NCBI RefSeq assembly: GCF_023101685.1
Contig: NZ_CP082164.1
Span: 3,968,001-4,032,000, forward strand
Length of the DNA: 64,000 nt
Origin: Bradyrhizobium sp. 186
GTDB lineage: Bacteria > Pseudomonadota > Alphaproteobacteria > Rhizobiales > Xanthobacteraceae
Direction of reading: 5' to 3'
Shown: in pieces, positions 27,305-35,059 of the stretch
Position numbering within the stretch: the stretch's first letter is position 1
How the letters are laid out: the number at the start of each line of letters is the position of its first letter
The notes under the pieces: generated by a model
What the model was told of the DNA's origin: nothing
Seen by the model: only the letters and a program-made list of their open reading frames with translations
The model's database searches: none
Position numbers and translations under genes: made by a program

Positions 27305-27372
27305 GTGGGAGGGGTGGAGCCGCAAGGCTCCCCCCTATCCCGATCTCTGGCCCATCTGCGACATGGGCAGGT

Positions 27373-27750
27373 TCAGCCGACCAGCTGGCAGTGCCCGCCG
27401 ATGACAGTACCGTCGCGTTTATGCGCCTTAAGCGTGCCGTCGACGCGTTTGATGAAACCTTGCCAGACAGCGGTCGGGTCGAACAGATGTTGCCAAATGT
27501 TGCCGAGCGTAAGCGCCGTCTCAAAGAACAAGTGCGTATCCGTGACGTGGACGGCCAAATTGCTTCCGAATGTCCGAGAGTGCATCGTCCCCTCGTCCAG
27601 ATTAACGGTGACCTGTTCCCCGTTTATGTAGACCGAGTTGCGCTCGCCGCCCGTAAGGCCCCGCGCCCAGCATTTCAGATCGATCGTCTCGGCATGTGCA
27701 GCCGCTGCAGCTAGCAGCGCTACGACGATGATTGTTGCTTTCAGCTTCAC
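27373..27750 (-). CDS. Small exported hypothetical protein
   Basis: The protein (125 residues from GTG 27750) starts with a clean signal peptide (VKLKATIIVVALLAAAAAHA). The mature part is beta-rich (ETIDLKCWARG..., INGEQVTVNLDEGTMHSRTF..., DGTLKAHKRDGTVIGGHCQL) with two Cys that may pair. The signal peptide defines the start; the longer frame has no good N-terminus. No family is recognised. Confidence 0.7.
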   Translation of the reverse strand: MKLKATIIVVALLAAAAAHAETIDLKCWARGLTGGERNSVYINGEQVTVNLDEGTMHSRTFGSNLAVHVTDTHLFFETALTLGNIWQHLFDPTAVWQGFIKRVDGTLKAHKRDGTVIGGHCQLVG

Positions 27751-27865
27751 AGTTATCTTGTCGCTTTGTGACGGCCCTGCCGGGGGTTCGGACACGGCAG
27801 GACATTCGATGACTTTGCCGAAATTTCGGTGTCGCCTTCGAAGGATGTGCAGAGGACTCAATCGT

Positions 27866-28075
27866 TCAGAGATGAGCACGCGGCAATAGCCATCCCATGA
27901 TCTTCTGATACGGATCGCGACGACTGCGGACGAATGCGTTCTCGTTCTGCTGAGCGGCGGTCCTGGCGAATTCAGAAATCCCCTCCATAGACTGCCGTTT
28001 ATCCTTCGGAAGCTTCGCCCATTGGCGAATGATCTTCCGGCGGGCTTCGCGTTGCTTTTCCCTTACGTCAGGCAT
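27866..28075 (-). CDS. Small basic hypothetical protein
   Basis: The 69-residue protein (MPDVREKQREARRKIIRQWA..., DPYQKIMGWLLPRAHL) is helical and basic. It is of a type I associate with Bradyrhizobium accessory regions. A gagcgtcc stretch precedes the ATG. No function known. Confidence 0.6.
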   Translation of the reverse strand: MPDVREKQREARRKIIRQWAKLPKDKRQSMEGISEFARTAAQQNENAFVRSRRDPYQKIMGWLLPRAHL

Positions 28076-28257
28076 CGGGACGCTCCTTGAAGAGGATTAT
28101 TCCGGTCGACTAGTATTGTTTGGGCTCACTAGAACTTCAACGTCCAATCAAATACTCTTAGCCCCTCTGATCGTGCAGCGCTATACACGGGAGCTAGTCT
28201 CATATTGGCTTTGCAGGCCCACCGCCCTAGAATTGCGGCGATCGCAGGACGGGCGAA

Positions 28258-28680
28258 ATGCAGTATGTTTGCGACGCGCCGAAGGGCAAGACCTGGTTCC
28301 GTATCGAGACGGAAGGTGAAGCGATGTATGAGTCGCGCCTGATGAACCACACAGTCGAGAAATATTTCCGCAACGAGCGGGAGAAGGCAGTCCAGTCCTG
28401 GCGTCCGGAGCGGCCCAACGCGATCGAGCGCGACATCGGCCTCGAGGCCCATGTACAGCGAGAGATGCCGGTTTTCCTCACGTTGCGCGACAGGGAGGGC
28501 AATGCACTGGCTACAGCGATGCTGCCACCGGGTGGCAAGGATCGCGGCAGGTTCCGGATCATCATCGTTGCCGCATCCAATGCCGATCCTTATCCTGAGC
28601 AGGACGCGGCCATCGCTGCGCTGGGAGCGCATTTCGGTCTCACACTCGATCGCCACCGCTGCTTCCCTTACGGCCGCTAA
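28258..28680 (+). CDS. Hypothetical protein (140 residues)
   Basis: The protein contains PKGKTWFRIETEGEAMYESR, HTVEKYFRNEREKAVQSW, and a beta-rich C-terminal half ending RHRCFPYGR. The reading frame and composition are convincing. No domain is recognised; it is likely soluble and cytoplasmic. The start ATG at 28258 keeps the conserved-looking N-terminal strand. Confidence 0.7.
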   Translation: MQYVCDAPKGKTWFRIETEGEAMYESRLMNHTVEKYFRNEREKAVQSWRPERPNAIERDIGLEAHVQREMPVFLTLRDREGNALATAMLPPGGKDRGRFRIIIVAASNADPYPEQDAAIAALGAHFGLTLDRHRCFPYGR

Positions 28681-28832
28681 GAAGCCTGACAAGTATCGCG
28701 CTGGATTGGAGCGACGTCGGCTCATGTGCCCAAGGCGGGCATAGGGCCTGCGCCTCCGATGACCGCTTTCGAGCGTAAAGCGGAAATCCTTGTGGCTGGA
28801 CCGTCAGCCTGGCGGTCCTATGAGTACGCGCC

Positions 28833-29069
28833 CTAATTAATGCACTGCCGGACCCAATAGCCGCCGCTTACTCGTATCCATTGGCACCGGCTGGGCGGTG
28901 GCTCCTTGATGATGGGCCATCCGTGAATGTCGATGTTCGTCGGCGCGGTGATGCCGCGCCAGAAGACTGCATTCGCTTCTGAGGAACGGAAAAGAAGGGC
29001 CGCTGCAAAGCAGGTAATGGCAACGCAGATCAGCAGGAAGCGGTGCATTTGTTTTATCCGCTGAGACAC
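28833..29069 (-). CDS. Small exported protein
   Basis: A signal peptide (MHRFLLICVAITCFAAALLF from the internal ATG at 29048, ending SEANA) is followed by about 45 residues with two Cys (SRCQWIRVSGGYWVRQCIN). The Cys pair probably forms a disulfide. The start at 29048 is more likely than 29069. Function unknown. Confidence 0.6.
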   Translation of the reverse strand: MSQRIKQMHRFLLICVAITCFAAALLFRSSEANAVFWRGITAPTNIDIHGWPIIKEPPPSRCQWIRVSGGYWVRQCIN

Positions 29070-29124
29070 AAAAACCTGACCAATGCTATGCTAGGTCCGG
29101 GATTAAGCCAAGGCGCGAAAATTT

Positions 29125-29345
29125 TCAGGCAAATGCCTCTTTGACGCGATCAATCGATGGATGAGAGCGGTTCTTCACCTTGATCCAATAGCGGCAACGG
29201 CCCGCTTCATACGGCCGGTCGCGGCGTTTTGACACCAGTCCCTCAAGACCCATCTTGCACGCGGCGCGGAATAGATCAGGCCCAAGCTCGCCACGTTCGA
29301 ATGGATTAACGAACACACCTTCGGGACGCCGGCTGCTATCTTCGA
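29125..29345 (-). pseudogene. ATP-dependent DNA ligase relic 3
   Basis: The frame reads RRPEGVFVNPFERGELGPDL, then CKMGLEGLVSKRRDRPY and YWIKVKNRSHPSIDRVKEAF with a stop at 29125. This is the C-terminal end of the same ligase gene as relics 1 and 2. At its upstream edge (29332-29359) it is joined to 28 bases of the SANT/Myb-like gene at 11184-11348, so the copy formed by recombination between relics. Confidence 0.8.
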
Positions 29346-29389
29346 TACGCCAGCTCCCGCCCTGGGGCTTCGCAAGATGCGAGGCATTC

Positions 29390-29491
29390 ATGAACCCTCT
29401 TTCGGCGAGCGACGTGTTCCTTACGGTCGCGGTTATGAGCACGACGTTCCTGATTGAGATCGGGTTTTTCATCCTGATCGGAATGTTCTGA
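29390..29491 (+). CDS. 33-residue single-span membrane peptide
   Basis: The frame encodes MNPLSASDVFLTVAVMSTTF, then LIEIGFFILIGMF and TGA. Nearly all of it is hydrophobic, a single membrane span. No ribosome site is clear. It could be a small membrane protein or an antisense-region coincidence. Confidence 0.35.
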   Translation: MNPLSASDVFLTVAVMSTTFLIEIGFFILIGMF

Positions 29492-29532
29492 AATAGCGCG
29501 CTATTGGGGTGGTGCGCAGCGGGTGCGAAGGT

Positions 29533-29742
29533 CTAGTTTTCCTCGAACTTGATGGTTGAGACCGGCCATCTTCCGTCATGGCCTTTGATCGAAATCCGAA
29601 GCCCGTGCAATTCATCCAGCCAAACGTTCTCCACCGTACCTGCCTTTCCATCGGTGAGGACGACGGCTTTGCCGATCAATTCAGATTGCGCCTTACCGTA
29701 CTCGCTCAAAATCTTTGACGCACGACGTTTCTCCGATGGCAT
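29533..29742 (-). CDS. Small PRC-barrel-like hypothetical protein
   Basis: The 69-residue protein has a helical N-terminus (SEKRRASKILSEYGKAQSEL) and a beta-strand part resembling a small barrel (IGKAVVLTDGKAGTVENVWL..., LRISIKGHDGRWPVSTIKF). The pattern V-x-L-x-DGKAGTVE is like PRC-barrel proteins. Function unknown. Confidence 0.6.
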   Translation of the reverse strand: MPSEKRRASKILSEYGKAQSELIGKAVVLTDGKAGTVENVWLDELHGLRISIKGHDGRWPVSTIKFEEN

Positions 29743-29775
29743 TGCTCGTCCATATTCGGCCGGCCCATCTGCGGC

Positions 29776-29973
29776 TCAACGGCGACGTTTATTCCAATGC
29801 TCCGCATCGGGAACGATTGACGGTGTGCGCTCCAATTCGCGAAGCCGGTCGATTTGCGTTTTGAGGCGCGCCGGCAGTTTCGGCTCTGGCTTCAGCAACG
29901 CGCGTAGCCTCTCGCCGATCTCTCGAACGATGGCCCGGCTGTGTAGGTAGTCAATGTCGATATGGTTGAGCAT
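29776..29973 (-). CDS. Small helical hypothetical protein
   Basis: Starting at ATG 29973, the 65-residue protein reads MLNHIDIDYLHSRAIVREIG, then ERLRALLKPEPKLPARLKTQ and ends in basic residues. It is of a recurrent short rhizobial type without known function. The ATG at 29994 is possible but less likely. Confidence 0.6.
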   Translation of the reverse strand: MLNHIDIDYLHSRAIVREIGERLRALLKPEPKLPARLKTQIDRLRELERTPSIVPDAEHWNKRRR

Positions 29974-30407
29974 AACGGAGCCTTCGGTTGGCAAAAACGC
30001 CGTCCGGCTGGCCGATATCGGCGGCCCAACACTGCTCCCCGCGACCCAATCGAGGCACGGCTGACGCTTTTGAATGAAACTGGAGACCGCCGCTTTTGGC
30101 TATCTGCGCGAGCGCTTGTATTCAGAGCAGCGGGTCGCTGGCAACGACCTTTGGCTATCCGCGACATGCGCCGTGTTAGTACCGGCGAGCGACGGTCTCA
30201 TGTTTTTTCAAAGCCTGGCAGGTGTTTTCGTTCCGTTGGACCTCTCATCGCGACGCGATGTTCCATCCGGACGAGGAACCCGAAGTGCGGCGTTCGACGC
30301 ATCCACTTGCAGCCATGCATTTCGGCCCAACTGACACACAAACAGCACTCGGGAACTATTTCTGAGAGTGCCCGGTTAATTCAGGGGTGATAAAGGGGAC
30401 CATCGCC
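29974..30407. other. Intergenic stretch with decayed sequence
   Basis: I see no supported gene in this 434-base gap. It contains degenerate phrases such as ccgcttttggctatctgcgcg that resemble the relic phrase near 11640. The ribosome site of the next gene lies at its end. Confidence 0.4.
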
Positions 30408-30584
30408 ATGAGGACCAAATATCTCGCTGCGATTGCGATAGCTGTTCTTGCCGCTTGTACTGGGCTGACCGTCAATTCTTTCCGTTCGCTGTCGCCCGAA
30501 AAGCAATCCACGTCGGGCGCGACGCAAGTGGCGGACCGATTAGCTCTGTCTGTGGATCCGTTTCTGATGCGGTCTGGCGGCTAA
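30408..30584 (+). CDS. Small lipoprotein
   Basis: The 58-residue protein starts MRTKYLAAIAIAVLAAC; the lipobox L-A-A-C17 marks it for lipidation. The mature part is short and polar (TGLTVNSFRSLSPEKQSTSG). A good ribosome site (aaaggggacc) precedes the ATG. It is probably anchored to the outer or inner membrane. Function unknown. Confidence 0.6.
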   Translation: MRTKYLAAIAIAVLAACTGLTVNSFRSLSPEKQSTSGATQVADRLALSVDPFLMRSGG

Positions 30585-30699
30585 TAGGTGGCGTAACTCG
30601 AAATGCATTGGCTGCCCGGACCGTGGCGGAGCGCCGCTGACAGCGGCGAGCAAAATCGAGTTTTGCCGATCAGCCTGGGGCAATACGTTCAGTCCGTGC

Positions 30700-30832
30700 C
30701 TACGCCGCTGCTCGGTCTTCCTTCTCCGCCCCACGCATCACGATCTTGAACACATAGTTCTGGCACGGCCGTTGCAGCGCCTTCGCCTCATCCCACGGCA
30801 CGCGCATCCAAACGTCCGCGCCGGTTAAGGGA
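30700..30832 (-). pseudogene. SRAP (YedK-like) gene relic, 3' end
   Basis: The frame reads [17 protein letters not shown], then [16 protein letters not shown] and TAG at 30700-30702. This is the C-terminus of an SRAP-family protein, about 43 codons long. The rest of the gene is missing. Confidence 0.75.
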
Positions 30833-30947
30833 TTGGTTACTGGTCACTGTCACCATTTACATATAGGTCGCATTGTGCGGCAGCGCATTCTGAGAACAGC
30901 TAATACTTCGATACGCCCGGTTGGCGGTCTCTTGCAGGAGGGACCCA

Positions 30948-31082
30948 ATGTTTAAGGGCTTCACGGTGGCAGTTGTGGCGCTGATTAGTACGGCGCAACT
31001 GGATCAATACCTAACCAACGGACGGTATACCGACGCGGCAATGATCATGCTGCGGCAAATCAGGCATGCGTTTGGGTTTTGA
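30948..31082 (+). CDS. Short hypothetical protein (44 residues)
   Basis: The frame encodes MFKGFTVAVVALISTAQLDQ, then YLTNGRYTDAAMIMLRQIRH and AFGF. A strong ribosome site (caggaggga) lies six bases upstream. The N-terminus is hydrophobic and may be a short anchor. I associate this type with Bradyrhizobium. Confidence 0.6.
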   Translation: MFKGFTVAVVALISTAQLDQYLTNGRYTDAAMIMLRQIRHAFGF

Positions 31083-31114
31083 GATGTCCCTCGGGGATAA
31101 CTTTGAGGCGCGTG

Positions 31115-31330
31115 ATGGAAGGCATTTCATGGGCTGATCTCGACGCGGATGAGCAACGCGCCATTGCGATATTGGGAGCCGGACTTTCTATCGAGCTGTG
31201 TGAGCCCGTTGCACTCCTGACTTTGAGGCGGCTCGGGATGATCGTAGGCTCTCATTTGACGGCCGCTGCGCACGAGTTGCGGAGGGGCGTTGTTTTGGAC
31301 GAACTCAGGGCGCGCGATCGCGTAATGTAA
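31115..31330 (+). CDS. Small hypothetical protein (71 residues)
   Basis: Starting at ATG 31115 (MEGISWADLDADEQRAIAIL), the protein is helical (GAGLSIELCEPVALLTLRRL..., AAAHELRRGVVLDELRAR). A tgagg ribosome site precedes it. It could be a small regulator-like helical protein; no family is recognised. Confidence 0.6.
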   Translation: MEGISWADLDADEQRAIAILGAGLSIELCEPVALLTLRRLGMIVGSHLTAAAHELRRGVVLDELRARDRVM

Positions 31331-31396
31331 CTCTGTTCGAGCGCTTCGAAACCTAGACTTTGCCGAAGGGCAAGCATTGCCGCTAGTAGGTCCGAA

Positions 31397-31597
31397 ATGG
31401 CAGACGCAATTCAGTCGATTGTGAACGGTTATGTTTTCTTGAACGATCGAAAGGCTCTTGACGATCTACTCGTGCAGCGCCGGAAGCTCGTTGAAACGCT
31501 CAACGCGTGCGCCGGCATCGACTGCACCGGCACGATCCGGCAGGTTGAGGAAGACATCACCGTGATTGAGGCTGGGTTGGCGCGCTTGGATGGGTGA
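31397..31597 (+). CDS. Small hypothetical protein (66 residues)
   Basis: The protein (MADAIQSIVNGYVFLNDRKA..., LDDLLVQRRKLVETLNAC..., RQVEEDITVIEAGLARLDG) is a helical hairpin, possibly coiled-coil. The coding pattern is good. It lies in a series of small rightward genes. Function unknown. Confidence 0.6.
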   Translation: MADAIQSIVNGYVFLNDRKALDDLLVQRRKLVETLNACAGIDCTGTIRQVEEDITVIEAGLARLDG

Positions 31598-31627
31598 CGA
31601 CGGGCTAACCAGCCAAACCTGTCGCGT

Positions 31628-31848
31628 TCAACTTGCCGCTCGATCTTCCTTCTCCGCCCCACGCATCACGATCTTGAGCGCGTGATCCGGCAACGGCCGT
31701 GGCAACGCCGTGGCCTCATCCCATGGCGCGCGCATCCACATATCGCGCTCCTCATTGTCGTCAGGATCACTGGCATGGCGTTGGGATGGATCGGCGCGAC
31801 AACCGCGTTGGGCTCGGTGCGCGGCGGACAAGGAAGAAGCGAGCGGCG
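31628..31848 (-). pseudogene. SRAP (YedK-like) gene relic, longer 3' fragment
   Basis: One frame reads [20 protein letters not shown] and a second [20 protein letters not shown], then [17 protein letters not shown] to the stop at 31628. A frameshift separates them near 31755. The active-site N-terminus is missing. It is the longest of the three SRAP relics. Confidence 0.8.
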
Positions 31849-32052
31849 CGACTGCATGGCAGGTCAGTTGCGAAGGGCGCGGCCAAATGAGGCAACCATA
31901 GCGCAGACTGGGGCGGTTCCTTCGCGTCATATCGTGCAGAGCTAAACTCCTCCGTAGATCTATGCTGCAAACCGGAGGCTGACCCTCATATTCGACATTT
32001 GTAAGAGCCGGAAATTGGCGCTACTTAACGTTGAGAATATTATCCGTGACAA

Positions 32053-32274
32053 GTGTGGGCGCGGCAACTGAATTCGATCTGTGAGGGCACAACGTTGAGC
32101 CGACGCGCGGTTGGAAGATCCGAGCACGAATTGCAAGAGATGACGCAGATGCTGGCGAGCCTATGCGAAGCCGCGCAACGACTCCCCGAGGGACCAGAGC
32201 GACAGAATGCAATCAGGGAGATCGACGGATTTCAGAGGCGGCTGGCCGCGTTAGTTGCGCGCCCTCTAGGCTGA
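32053..32274 (+). CDS. Small helical hypothetical protein
   Basis: The conserved-looking part is MLASLCEAAQRLPEGPERQN, then AIREIDGFQRRLAALVARP. The start is uncertain: 32053, TTG 32095 or ATG 32140. It resembles the LPPG/LPEG helical small proteins such as that at 18388. Function unknown. Confidence 0.55.
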   Translation: MWARQLNSICEGTTLSRRAVGRSEHELQEMTQMLASLCEAAQRLPEGPERQNAIREIDGFQRRLAALVARPLG

Positions 32275-32417
32275 GGTTCCTGTCGGGGCGCCGGTGCGGG
32301 GCACGCCGTGTTGCGTTGCTGTCATGGCGCGAACTTTACGACAACGACGATCCCCAACGGCTCGGCACACCGCGGGCCGTTTCTATTCCGGCCGTAGCTA
32401 CAAGTGAACGACTGGTG

Positions 32418-32672
32418 ATGTCCCTGCAATTCCACCGTGCCGTCGAGGGCATGGAAATATGGAGCGCAAGCAGCGACGACTTTTCGTTCGTGATCACATA
32501 TGAGAGCCCCGCCGGTCCCGGATTTCACGGGCGCTCCGGCTATGTGGCATCATGGCGCCCGGTTTATCAGAGCCGTGGCGCGATCAAGATCGGCGGCTCT
32601 CCATTCAAGACGTTCGCGGAGGCCGAGGAAGCCTGTAACGCCGTACTGAAACATCTGACCAAGCCAGACTGA
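32418..32672 (+). CDS. Small hypothetical protein (84 residues)
   Basis: Starting at ATG 32418, MSLQFHRAVEGMEIWSASSD, then DFSFVITYESPAGPGFHGRS, GYVASWRPVYQS and FKTFAEAEEACNAVLKHL form a compact alpha/beta protein. A gtgatg start context follows a weak ribosome site. The longer frame upstream overlaps the previous gene and has poor composition. Function unknown. Confidence 0.65.
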   Translation: MSLQFHRAVEGMEIWSASSDDFSFVITYESPAGPGFHGRSGYVASWRPVYQSRGAIKIGGSPFKTFAEAEEACNAVLKHLTKPD

Positions 32673-32858
32673 GTGTGAAGACAAAGAGCCTTCTGCCGTG
32701 CGCCCGGCGCGGACAGGCGCGGTCGCGATGTGTGTCTGTGTCCCAATTCCCACACTTGCGACCAAAAGGGCATCCGTTTGTCACCTTTCGAACAGACAGG
32801 CCAAATCCACTCCGTTCCAACTCCACTATTGGAAGCAGTCATCGGTTGGGGAGGCGAA

Positions 32859-33095
32859 ATGGAACGTTCCCTGTTAATTGAGATGACGCGCGACAAATAT
32901 GTCGAGCGGTGCAAGCAACGGGCCTTCGATCATCTCGACGGAGGCGATCTCAAGAACTCGGTCGTCTCGTTGGTCGGCAATATGAACGCGCGTCCCGATT
33001 GCGAGTTGCCAAACTACTTGGCAACGCTTGGCGCTTCGCTGCTAACGGCGAACGATGCGCTCGGCTGGAGAACGCTCATTGAAGGATTGAGGTGA
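32859..33095 (+). CDS. Small hypothetical protein (78 residues)
   Basis: From ATG 32859 (ribosome site gaggcg), the protein reads MERSLLIEMTRDKYVERCKQ, RAFDHLDGGDLKNSVVSLVG, NMNARPDCELPNYLATLGAS and so on. It is helical, soluble, and of a type I recall from rhizobial genomes. No function. Confidence 0.65.
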   Translation: MERSLLIEMTRDKYVERCKQRAFDHLDGGDLKNSVVSLVGNMNARPDCELPNYLATLGASLLTANDALGWRTLIEGLR

Positions 33096-33192
33096 TGGTT
33101 CGATGATCAAGCCAGTTAGGGTCTGGTGACAAGGAACAAGCCGAGCACGTCGACCGGACACTGATGGATGAGCGCGGACCTTGGGGGGTGGG

Positions 33193-33441
33193 ATGGCGCA
33201 CTACCGAGCTTATCTTTTGGATCACGACCGCCACGTTATAAGCGTGGCCAATTTGCAGTGTGCCGACGAGCAGGAAGCACGGGAACGTGCTCAGCAGCTA
33301 GTTGATGCCAACGACATCGAGCTATGGCAACTCGACCGGCGTATTGCGGTGTTTGAAGCCGTCACTAGCCGACCCTCGAAGGCGGCGAGACAGGGAAGCG
33401 TTCAGCAGGCGCAGCCCCCTACACTGAAGCCTAAGTATTGA
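33193..33441 (+). CDS. Small hypothetical protein (82 residues)
   Basis: From ATG 33193 (ribosome site ggggggtggg), the protein starts MAHYRAYLLDHDRHVISVAN. It has a beta-alpha pattern (LQCADEQEARERAQQLVDAN, DIELWQLDRRIAVF) and a disordered tail. I recognise the N-terminal pattern as a frequent short Bradyrhizobium protein. No function is known. Confidence 0.65.
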   Translation: MAHYRAYLLDHDRHVISVANLQCADEQEARERAQQLVDANDIELWQLDRRIAVFEAVTSRPSKAARQGSVQQAQPPTLKPKY

Positions 33442-33624
33442 TACGAGGCTGGCGGCTCGGCTTGTGGTGATGGCTGTAGAGATTGCAAATCGAGAACACC
33501 GGCCGCCGGCCTACTCGACCTCGATCATTCGCTCCTTGGTGGCCCGCAATAGCCTTGTGCCTGAACGGCTGACTTGATTTCGTCGCTGACCTTGACAATT
33601 CTTTTTCTGCTCTTGTGCCACTTA

Positions 33625-34555
33625 GAGTCTGTCCGGGATCATGCTGTTTTTTGGCAGAGCTTTCGCAGCATGAGGCGGATTGAGGCGAGGCGCAAGAACG
33701 CCAATGCCTTTCGGTTGAGGCACTCCCAATCCTTGGCCAAACGGCGGCAGCGGTTGAGCCAGGCGATGGTGCGTTCGACGATCCATCGCTTGGGCAAGAT
33801 CGCAAAACTCTTTGCTGTATCGGAGCGCTTGACGATCTCGACGTCGATTTGCCGGAGGATTTTGCGAACGGCGGACTGAAAGATCGGCCCCTGATAGCCG
33901 CCGTCAGCATAGAGCTTCAGCAGGAATGGATGCAGGCCAAACAGCGTGGCCATCACCAGCACCCCACCGTCACGATCCTGGATGTCCGCCGAATGCACGA
34001 GGGCGTGGAGCAGCAAGCCTTGAGTATCGACTAGGATGTGGCGCTTCTTGCCCTTGATCTTCTTGCCCGCATCGTAGCCATGCGGGTCGATCCACGCCCC
34101 CCTTTTTCCGCGCTCTTGACGCTTTGACTGTCGATGATGGCGGCGCTCGGGCTGGGTTCTCGGTTAGCCAATTCTCGACATTGTACATAGAGCGCGTGAT
34201 GGATGCGATCGAGCGTGCCGTTCCAAGCCCACAAGTCAAAATAGTCGTGCACCGTGCTGCGTGGCGGCAGGTCCTTCGGGATCGCTCGCCATTGGCAACC
34301 GGTGCTCAGCACATACATCAGGCCATTGATCACCTCGCGCACATCGACCGTGCGCTTGTTGCCGCCTCGCTTGGCTGGCGCAATCAGCGGCTCCACCAAC
34401 GCCCATTCCTCATCAGTCAAATCGCTTGGATAGCGTAGCCGGCTTCGGTCGTAACGACCGCGGTTCTCCTTCGTCCACATGGGCGCCCCTTCGAATCGGA
34501 CCGCCACCCTTGAATCACAAATGATTCCGATGATTCAAGATGTTCCCGGACAGAC
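33625..34555 (-). mobile_element. IS5-family (IS427-type) insertion sequence
   Basis: The element has inverted ends: GTCTGTCCGGGATCAT on the left (from 33627) and its near-exact inverse ending at 34555 (15 of 16 bases). ACTTA occurs on both sides (33620-33624 and 34556-34560), a probable target duplication; two extra bases (GA) stand next to the left end. Length is about 930 bp, and it carries one transposase in two overlapping frames. It seems complete and recent. Confidence 0.85.
33639..34480 (-). CDS. IS5-family transposase, two frames joined by a probable -1 frameshift
   Basis: The first frame (from ATG 34480) reads MWTKENRGRYDRSRLRYPSD, LTDEEWALVEPLIAPAKRGG, GCQWRAIPKDLPPRSTVHDY and IIDSQSVKSAEKGG. 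After a run of five A and six G (about 34097-34107) the second frame continues GYDAGKKIKGKKRHILVDT, LYADGGYQG and RWIVERTIAWLNRCRRLAKD. The DDE residues are in DSQSVK, ADGGYQG and the ERTIAWL region. IS427-group elements make the full enzyme by programmed -1 slippage at A/G runs, so this is probably functional and not a mutation. Confidence 0.85.
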
Positions 34556-34560
34556 ACTTA

Positions 34561-34876
34561 TGTGCGGAGTAAAGCACGGGCACGGCGGACCCTGTACTTA
34601 GAACGAGCAAGTCGCGCTTGTCATTGCGATAGACATCATACATTTCGCCCCCGCGATTATGTTGAAGTAAGCATGAAATATATTTTGGTCGTCTCCATGG
34701 ACGAGGTTAGTATCTCGAATGACGGTGCGGGTTGTAAATCTGCAACGCGCACGGTTTTTTGGCTCGCAGCATCCAAATGAGGGCGAACTGAGGGAAGCCC
34801 GGCGGGCTGTGAATTGTGGGGAAATCAGCAGCGGATCGGCACGATCAACTTAGGTTTCTGTTTGTATGTTGTTGCT
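34561..34876. other. Intergenic stretch
   Basis: No supported gene. A 35-residue frame beginning MKYILVVSMDEVSISNDGAG (34673) was seen but lacks further support. Confidence 0.3.
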
Positions 34877-35059
34877 ATGCCACGCCAACGCACCAACTCT
34901 GCTCTGGATCAGTACGAGCTGACGGTCGATGAGATCGTCGCCGCTTGTGACGGTGATCTGCACGATGCGCTTCGAGCGCTCATGCTCCTCAATGAGCAGC
35001 TAGAGCAGGAGCTGGCGCTTATGAGCGGGGTCCGTCTTCCTGATCAGCGACTGCACTAA
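34877..35059 (+). CDS. Small helical hypothetical protein
   Basis: The protein from ATG 34877 reads MPRQRTNSALDQYELTVDEI, VAACDGDLHDALRALMLLNE, QLEQELALMSG. I recognise the first 50 residues as a recurrent Bradyrhizobium small protein. The last residues look replaced. The 3' end overlaps the convergent DUF3800 gene by 41 bases. Confidence 0.65.
   Translation: MPRQRTNSALDQYELTVDEIVAACDGDLHDALRALMLLNEQLEQELALMSGVRLPDQRLH

Larger units (their letters stand above)
25420..27344 (+). mobile_element. Group II intron
   Basis: The 5' end is set at GTGTG (25420), matching the GUGYG rule. A long structured region with no ORF precedes the maturase gene. After the ORF comes a 34-base domain V-like hairpin (27271-27304) and a domain VI-like hairpin (about 27307-27340) with a candidate branch A in tatccc, ending in GAT (27344), which matches the AY rule. 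Two small hairpins (agccc...gggct, atcgc-gca-gcgat) lie just upstream of the 5' end. The intron sits between the IS91-type element and an unrelated gene. Confidence 0.82.

Noticed and set aside
34097..34107. Frameshift in the IS5-type transposase taken as a mutation
   Set aside because: The A5-G6 slippery run and the two-frame layout are normal for the IS427 group.
34562..34780. 72-codon frame after the IS5-type element
   Set aside because: Basic, low-complexity start and no family; part of it is likely disrupted flanking DNA.
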